Source: Methylotenera sp. (GTDB lineage Bacteria; Pseudomonadota; Gammaproteobacteria; Burkholderiales; Methylophilaceae). From it: a stretch of 45,208 nt of DNA. The position numbers and the translations under genes are program-made. Under the pieces are notes generated by a model. That model was not told where the DNA came from. It saw only the letters and a list, made by a program, of their open reading frames with translations, and made no database searches. Of this stretch, positions 42,095 through 45,208 are shown piece by piece. The stretch covers positions 1 to 45,208 of the forward strand of contig NZ_JAURYU010000026.1 of assembly GCF_030653755.1 (NCBI RefSeq). The letters run 5' to 3'. Position 1 is the stretch's first letter; each line of letters starts with the position of its first letter.

Positions 42095-43639
42095 TTAAGC
42101 GCCCTCTTCTATCTCGAGTCCATCAGCGTTGATTAAATTCAAATCTAACTGTGTGCTTGAATTCGCTGGTTTAGCACCTTTTTGTCCATCACCACGCGCA
42201 GATTCAATTTTTGACAAATATGCCTCACTAATATCACCAGTCACATATTTACCATCAAAACATGAACAATCAAAGTCTTTGATTTTAGGGTTGCTTTGCT
42301 TGATACCATCCACTAAAGCGTCAAGATCTTGATAGATTAGCGCGTCAGCACCAATTTCTTTGCAGATCTCTTCATCGCTACGTCCAGTTGCCAACAGTTC
42401 ATCGCGACTTGGCATATCTATACCATAAACATTGGGGAAGCGAACTGGAGGCGCCGCTGAAGCAAAATACACTTTAGTTGCGCCTGCGTCACGTGCCATT
42501 TGCACGATCTGCTGAGAAGTTGTACCGCGCACAATAGAGTCATCTACCAATAAAACATTTTTACCTTTAAACTCAATGCCAATTGGATTTAGTTTTTGAC
42601 GGACTGATTTTTTACGTAATGCTTGGCCTGGCATAATAAATGTGCGTCCAATATAACGATTCTTAATAAATCCTTCGCGATAATCTAGCCCTAACGCCAA
42701 GCCAACTTGCAACGCACTTGGACGGCTAGTATCAGGAATCGGAATCACGACATCAATCTTTTTATCAGCCCATTCGCGCTTGATTTTTTCAGCTAAGGTT
42801 TTACCCATATCCAAACGCGTTTGATAAACAGACACGCCATCAATCACTGAATCTGGACGCGCTAAATATACATACTCAAAAATACATGGATTTAACTTCG
42901 CTTCATCAGAACACTGACGTGAATAGAAGTTGCCTTCCATATCAATGAATACCGCTTCACCAGGCTCAACGTCACGTACAACTTGAAATCCCAATACATC
43001 TAAAGCCACACTTTCAGAGGCAACAACGTACTCGGTACCTTTATCTGTTTCGCTTTTACCAATCACCAATGGACGAATACCATTAGGATCACGGAATGCG
43101 AGCAAACCAAAATTAGCAATCATCGCCACAACCGCATAAGCCCCTTTACAGCGTTTGTGGACTCCAGCAACTGCATCAAAAGCCATGTCAGTGTTTAATA
43201 CGGCATTACGAGACGTTTTTTCAATCTCATGTGCGAGTACGTTTAGCAATACTTCAGAATCTGAACTTGTATTAATGTGGCGTAAGTCCTGACGGAACAT
43301 CTCTGATTTCAATTGTTCAGAGTTCGTCAAATTACCGTTATGTCCTAATACAATCCCAAATGGAGAGTTCACATAAAATGGCTGCGCTTCTGCGGCATTA
43401 GAAGATCCCGCTGTTGGATAGCGCACGTGTGCAATACCCGCATTGCCAACAAGACTACGCATATGACGTGTTTGAAACACATCTTTCACTAGTCCGTTAT
43501 TTTTATGCATAAAGAATGTATTGCCATCACAGGTCACAATGCCAGCCGCATCTTGCCCCCTATGCTGAAGTACCAGTAATCCATCATACAACAACTGATT
43601 AACTGGGTTTTTACCAACAATGCCTATAATTCCACACAT
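42095..43639 (-). CDS. purF: Amidophosphoribosyltransferase
   Basis: The 514-residue enzyme starts MCGIIGIVG, with Cys2 as the glutaminase nucleophile after removal of Met. The PRPP-binding motif [14 protein letters not shown] is in the C-terminal phosphoribosyltransferase domain. It makes phosphoribosylamine, the first step of purine synthesis. The C-terminal tail ([17 protein letters not shown]) is a low-complexity extension. It follows cvpA by 45 bases, as in many proteobacteria. Confidence 0.97.
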   Translation of the reverse strand: MCGIIGIVGKNPVNQLLYDGLLVLQHRGQDAAGIVTCDGNTFFMHKNNGLVKDVFQTRHMRSLVGNAGIAHVRYPTAGSSNAAEAQPFYVNSPFGIVLGHNGNLTNSEQLKSEMFRQDLRHINTSSDSEVLLNVLAHEIEKTSRNAVLNTDMAFDAVAGVHKRCKGAYAVVAMIANFGLLAFRDPNGIRPLVIGKSETDKGTEYVVASESVALDVLGFQVVRDVEPGEAVFIDMEGNFYSRQCSDEAKLNPCIFEYVYLARPDSVIDGVSVYQTRLDMGKTLAEKIKREWADKKIDVVIPIPDTSRPSALQVGLALGLDYREGFIKNRYIGRTFIMPGQALRKKSVRQKLNPIGIEFKGKNVLLVDDSIVRGTTSQQIVQMARDAGATKVYFASAAPPVRFPNVYGIDMPSRDELLATGRSDEEICKEIGADALIYQDLDALVDGIKQSNPKIKDFDCSCFDGKYVTGDISEAYLSKIESARGDGQKGAKPANSSTQLDLNLINADGLEIEEGA

Positions 43640-43684
43640 GTATCGAGCCTTAACTGATGAGTTCTATTTATTTAAATGATGATT

Positions 43685-44176
43685 CTAGTCGTATTTAACG
43701 TGCTTAGCGATGCTCTCTGGAACCCATGGCAATGAACTAAGTACGAGTGCTTCAATTGGGGCGCTAAACATAGCGTTGCGCCACCTAGCGTCTTTAGGCA
43801 TATCGGTTAATCCTGCCAGAAAAACAATCACACAGACAATTAACAGGCCACGGGCAACACCAAATAAAGCACCTAAGAAGCGATTTAACCAGCCTAATCC
43901 AGCTTTCTTAAAAATTGCAGATAGTGCGATGCCCAGTAACGTAGCAAGCAATAAAGTGGCTAAAAAAAGTACCAAAAAGGCCGCTAACACACGGAGTGCG
44001 TCGTTAGGGATATCTACTGGCATCATAGGAAGAAGTTGATTTGTATAAGTAATGCCTACATAAAACGCTGCGACCAAGCCAACTATCGCAAGCACTTCTC
44101 TTATCATGCCACGCATGACGCTTAATATTACAGACAACCCTATTATGATTAATACAATATAGTCAAAAATCGTCAT
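43685..44176 (-). CDS. cvpA: Colicin V production family membrane protein
   Basis: The 163-residue protein has four hydrophobic segments and starts TIFDYIVLIIIGLSVILSVMRGMIREVLAIVG, the CvpA signature. ARGLLIVCVIVFLAGLT is the fourth. It influences envelope function and colicin export in E. coli, but the exact role is unclear. It sits in the usual dedD-cvpA-purF order. Confidence 0.93.
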   Translation of the reverse strand: MTIFDYIVLIIIGLSVILSVMRGMIREVLAIVGLVAAFYVGITYTNQLLPMMPVDIPNDALRVLAAFLVLFLATLLLATLLGIALSAIFKKAGLGWLNRFLGALFGVARGLLIVCVIVFLAGLTDMPKDARWRNAMFSAPIEALVLSSLPWVPESIAKHVKYD

Positions 44177-44242
44177 TTTAAATCTCTACCAATTCCATCA
44201 AATTGCATCGTTGTGTTAAAGTTAGTGCGAAGTAGTATCAAA

Positions 44243-44989
44243 CTAATCATTACTAATAACGATACCTGGTAGCCCAATCTCTTTTATCTTCACCAATGCA
44301 CTCATCGCATCCTGACGAGATGTAAATTTACCTGCCTTGAGACGAAGGCCATCACCTTTTGGTGTGGTCGCTTTCTCAGTAGTCGTTGTAAATCCAGCCT
44401 GCTTAAGCTGATCTTGTAAACGTTTTACATTTGCCGCATCTGAATACACACCCACCTGAACAGTAAAATTACCTTCAGATTTAGATGGTGTTTGATTTTC
44501 AACTGATTTTACTGGTGTTGAAGTAGCTTCAACTTGTGTTTCTTCAGCAGATTTAACAACCTTTACAGGGTCTGCCTTTTTGACTTCAGCTTTCGGCATA
44601 ACCACTGCTTCAGTTTTAGCCTCAGCAGCTTTTGCCAAAGATTTTCTACGCTCAATCTCTTTTGCTTCTGCTTCTTTTAGTGCAGCAAGACTATCCACAC
44701 TTGGCGTATTCAATAGCTCAGATTCAACTACATATTCATTCTCTGTTGCCTGCTGATCAACCTCTAAGGAAGCTGACGGTTGTGGCACATTTTGCGCATA
44801 AGCTAGCTCATGAGCTACCTCAGGCATTGTAATTTTTATAGATTCTGGCTTTGTCTGCGCGGAACGATCTTGAAGTATCTGCGGCAATATAATGAGCATC
44901 AAAAGCACAAGCGCAACTGCACCAACCAAGCGCCTACGTGCTCTCTTTTTAAGAATTAATGCTTGATCAACTGGCAAATCTACAGACAT
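44243..44989 (-). CDS. dedD: SPOR-domain protein of the DedD type
   Basis: The 248-residue protein has a membrane segment at about 22-38 (GAVALVLLMLIILPQIL), a Lys/Glu/Ala-rich linker (about 45-165) and a C-terminal SPOR domain (about 172-246) with FTVQVGVYSDAANVKRLQDQLKQAGF. SPOR domains bind denuded peptidoglycan at the septum, so it is a cell division accessory protein. Its ATG overlaps the folC stop (TAATG). Confidence 0.92.
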   Translation of the reverse strand: MSVDLPVDQALILKKRARRRLVGAVALVLLMLIILPQILQDRSAQTKPESIKITMPEVAHELAYAQNVPQPSASLEVDQQATENEYVVESELLNTPSVDSLAALKEAEAKEIERRKSLAKAAEAKTEAVVMPKAEVKKADPVKVVKSAEETQVEATSTPVKSVENQTPSKSEGNFTVQVGVYSDAANVKRLQDQLKQAGFTTTTEKATTPKGDGLRLKAGKFTSRQDAMSALVKIKEIGLPGIVISND

Positions 44990-45208
44990 TACTGCTTCCT
45001 TAAGGATGTGTTAACACGTTCGTTTAAATATTGCATAACACTAGAAACAGTAAAAAACGAACCGAACACCGCGATTTTATCATTTTCACTCTGTTCTATA
45101 CAGCTTTCTCTATCGATATAAGCTTGATAATAAGCATCTCCTAAATTATCAAAAACTTTCACCGATGCATTCGGAATGATTTCAATAATCGCATCTATTA
45201 GCGCACTA
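44989..45208 (-). CDS. folC: Folylpolyglutamate / dihydrofolate synthase, C-terminal end only
   Basis: The minus-strand frame from the window edge to TAA 44989-44991 gives 72 residues. DKIAVFGSFFTVSSVMQYL is the typical FolC C-terminal motif (D.I.VFGSF.TV). The rest lies beyond the window. Its stop overlaps the dedD start by one base (TAATG), as expected for the folC-dedD-cvpA-purF operon. Confidence 0.88.
   Translation of the reverse strand, partial: SALIDAIIEIIPNASVKVFDNLGDAYYQAYIDRESCIEQSENDKIAVFGSFFTVSSVMQYLNERVNTSLRKQ

Overview
The window looks like chromosome of a low-GC betaproteobacterial methylotroph, most likely family Methylophilaceae (Methylotenera-like). This is an inference from gene content: a complete pqqABCDE set (the cofactor of methanol dehydrogenases), a betaproteobacterial assimilatory sulfate block (cysI, DUF934, cysH, cysD, cysN under a CysB-type regulator), and the gyrA-serC-pheA-hisC and folC-dedD-cvpA-purF-metZ orders. 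No rRNA, tRNA, CRISPR or prophage was seen.

Layout. 1-935: the 3' end of an IS1595-type transposase abuts a glycosyltransferase that has lost its N-terminus. 942-6132 (minus): end of a polysaccharide locus (UDP-glucuronate epimerase, ugd, cysC) preceded by a compact cytochrome P450 / acyl carrier protein / LpxL-like acyltransferase unit. 6272-10966 (minus): hslR, a Lon-like protease, moaE, moaD and rmuC, with a REP-like double palindrome between moaD and moaE. 11159-15709 (plus): an overlapping three-gene unit (CHASE2 membrane sensor, SH3 protein, M48 protease), a terminator, then ppk2. 15807-20511 (minus): AI-2E-type permease, a HerA-like ATPase with yigZ, a DUF302 lipoprotein and cysB. 20702-27034 (plus): sulfate assimilation genes, divergent from cysB, with a 104-bp palindromic element between cysD and cysN; then fdxA and a YgjP-like metallopeptidase. 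28081-33065 (minus): Bcr/CflA exporter and pqqEDCBA, with the 23-residue pqqA and an attenuating terminator behind it. 33215-39421 (minus): hisC, pheA, serC, gyrA. 39756-45208 (minus): a diiron-type MBL protein, metZ under a SAM-II riboswitch, purF, cvpA, dedD and the end of folC.

How the parts fit. Sulfate assimilation here runs through an APS reductase (CysH with both iron-sulfur cysteine pairs), so it should not need PAPS. Yet an APS kinase (cysC) sits in the sugar-nucleotide locus. The simplest reading is that CysC makes PAPS for sulfation of an exported glycan or lipid. The neighbouring P450/ACP/acyltransferase unit suggests that an acyl chain is oxidised on a carrier protein and transferred to the same envelope product. 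This unit is the best candidate for an undescribed system. Sulfur flow is also controlled at metZ, where the leader has a SAM-II aptamer, a terminator and a visible 9-bp antiterminator pairing.

Limits: all family calls come from reading motifs, with no database search. Start codons were chosen by ribosome-binding site and family length, and changes from the longest open frame are stated.
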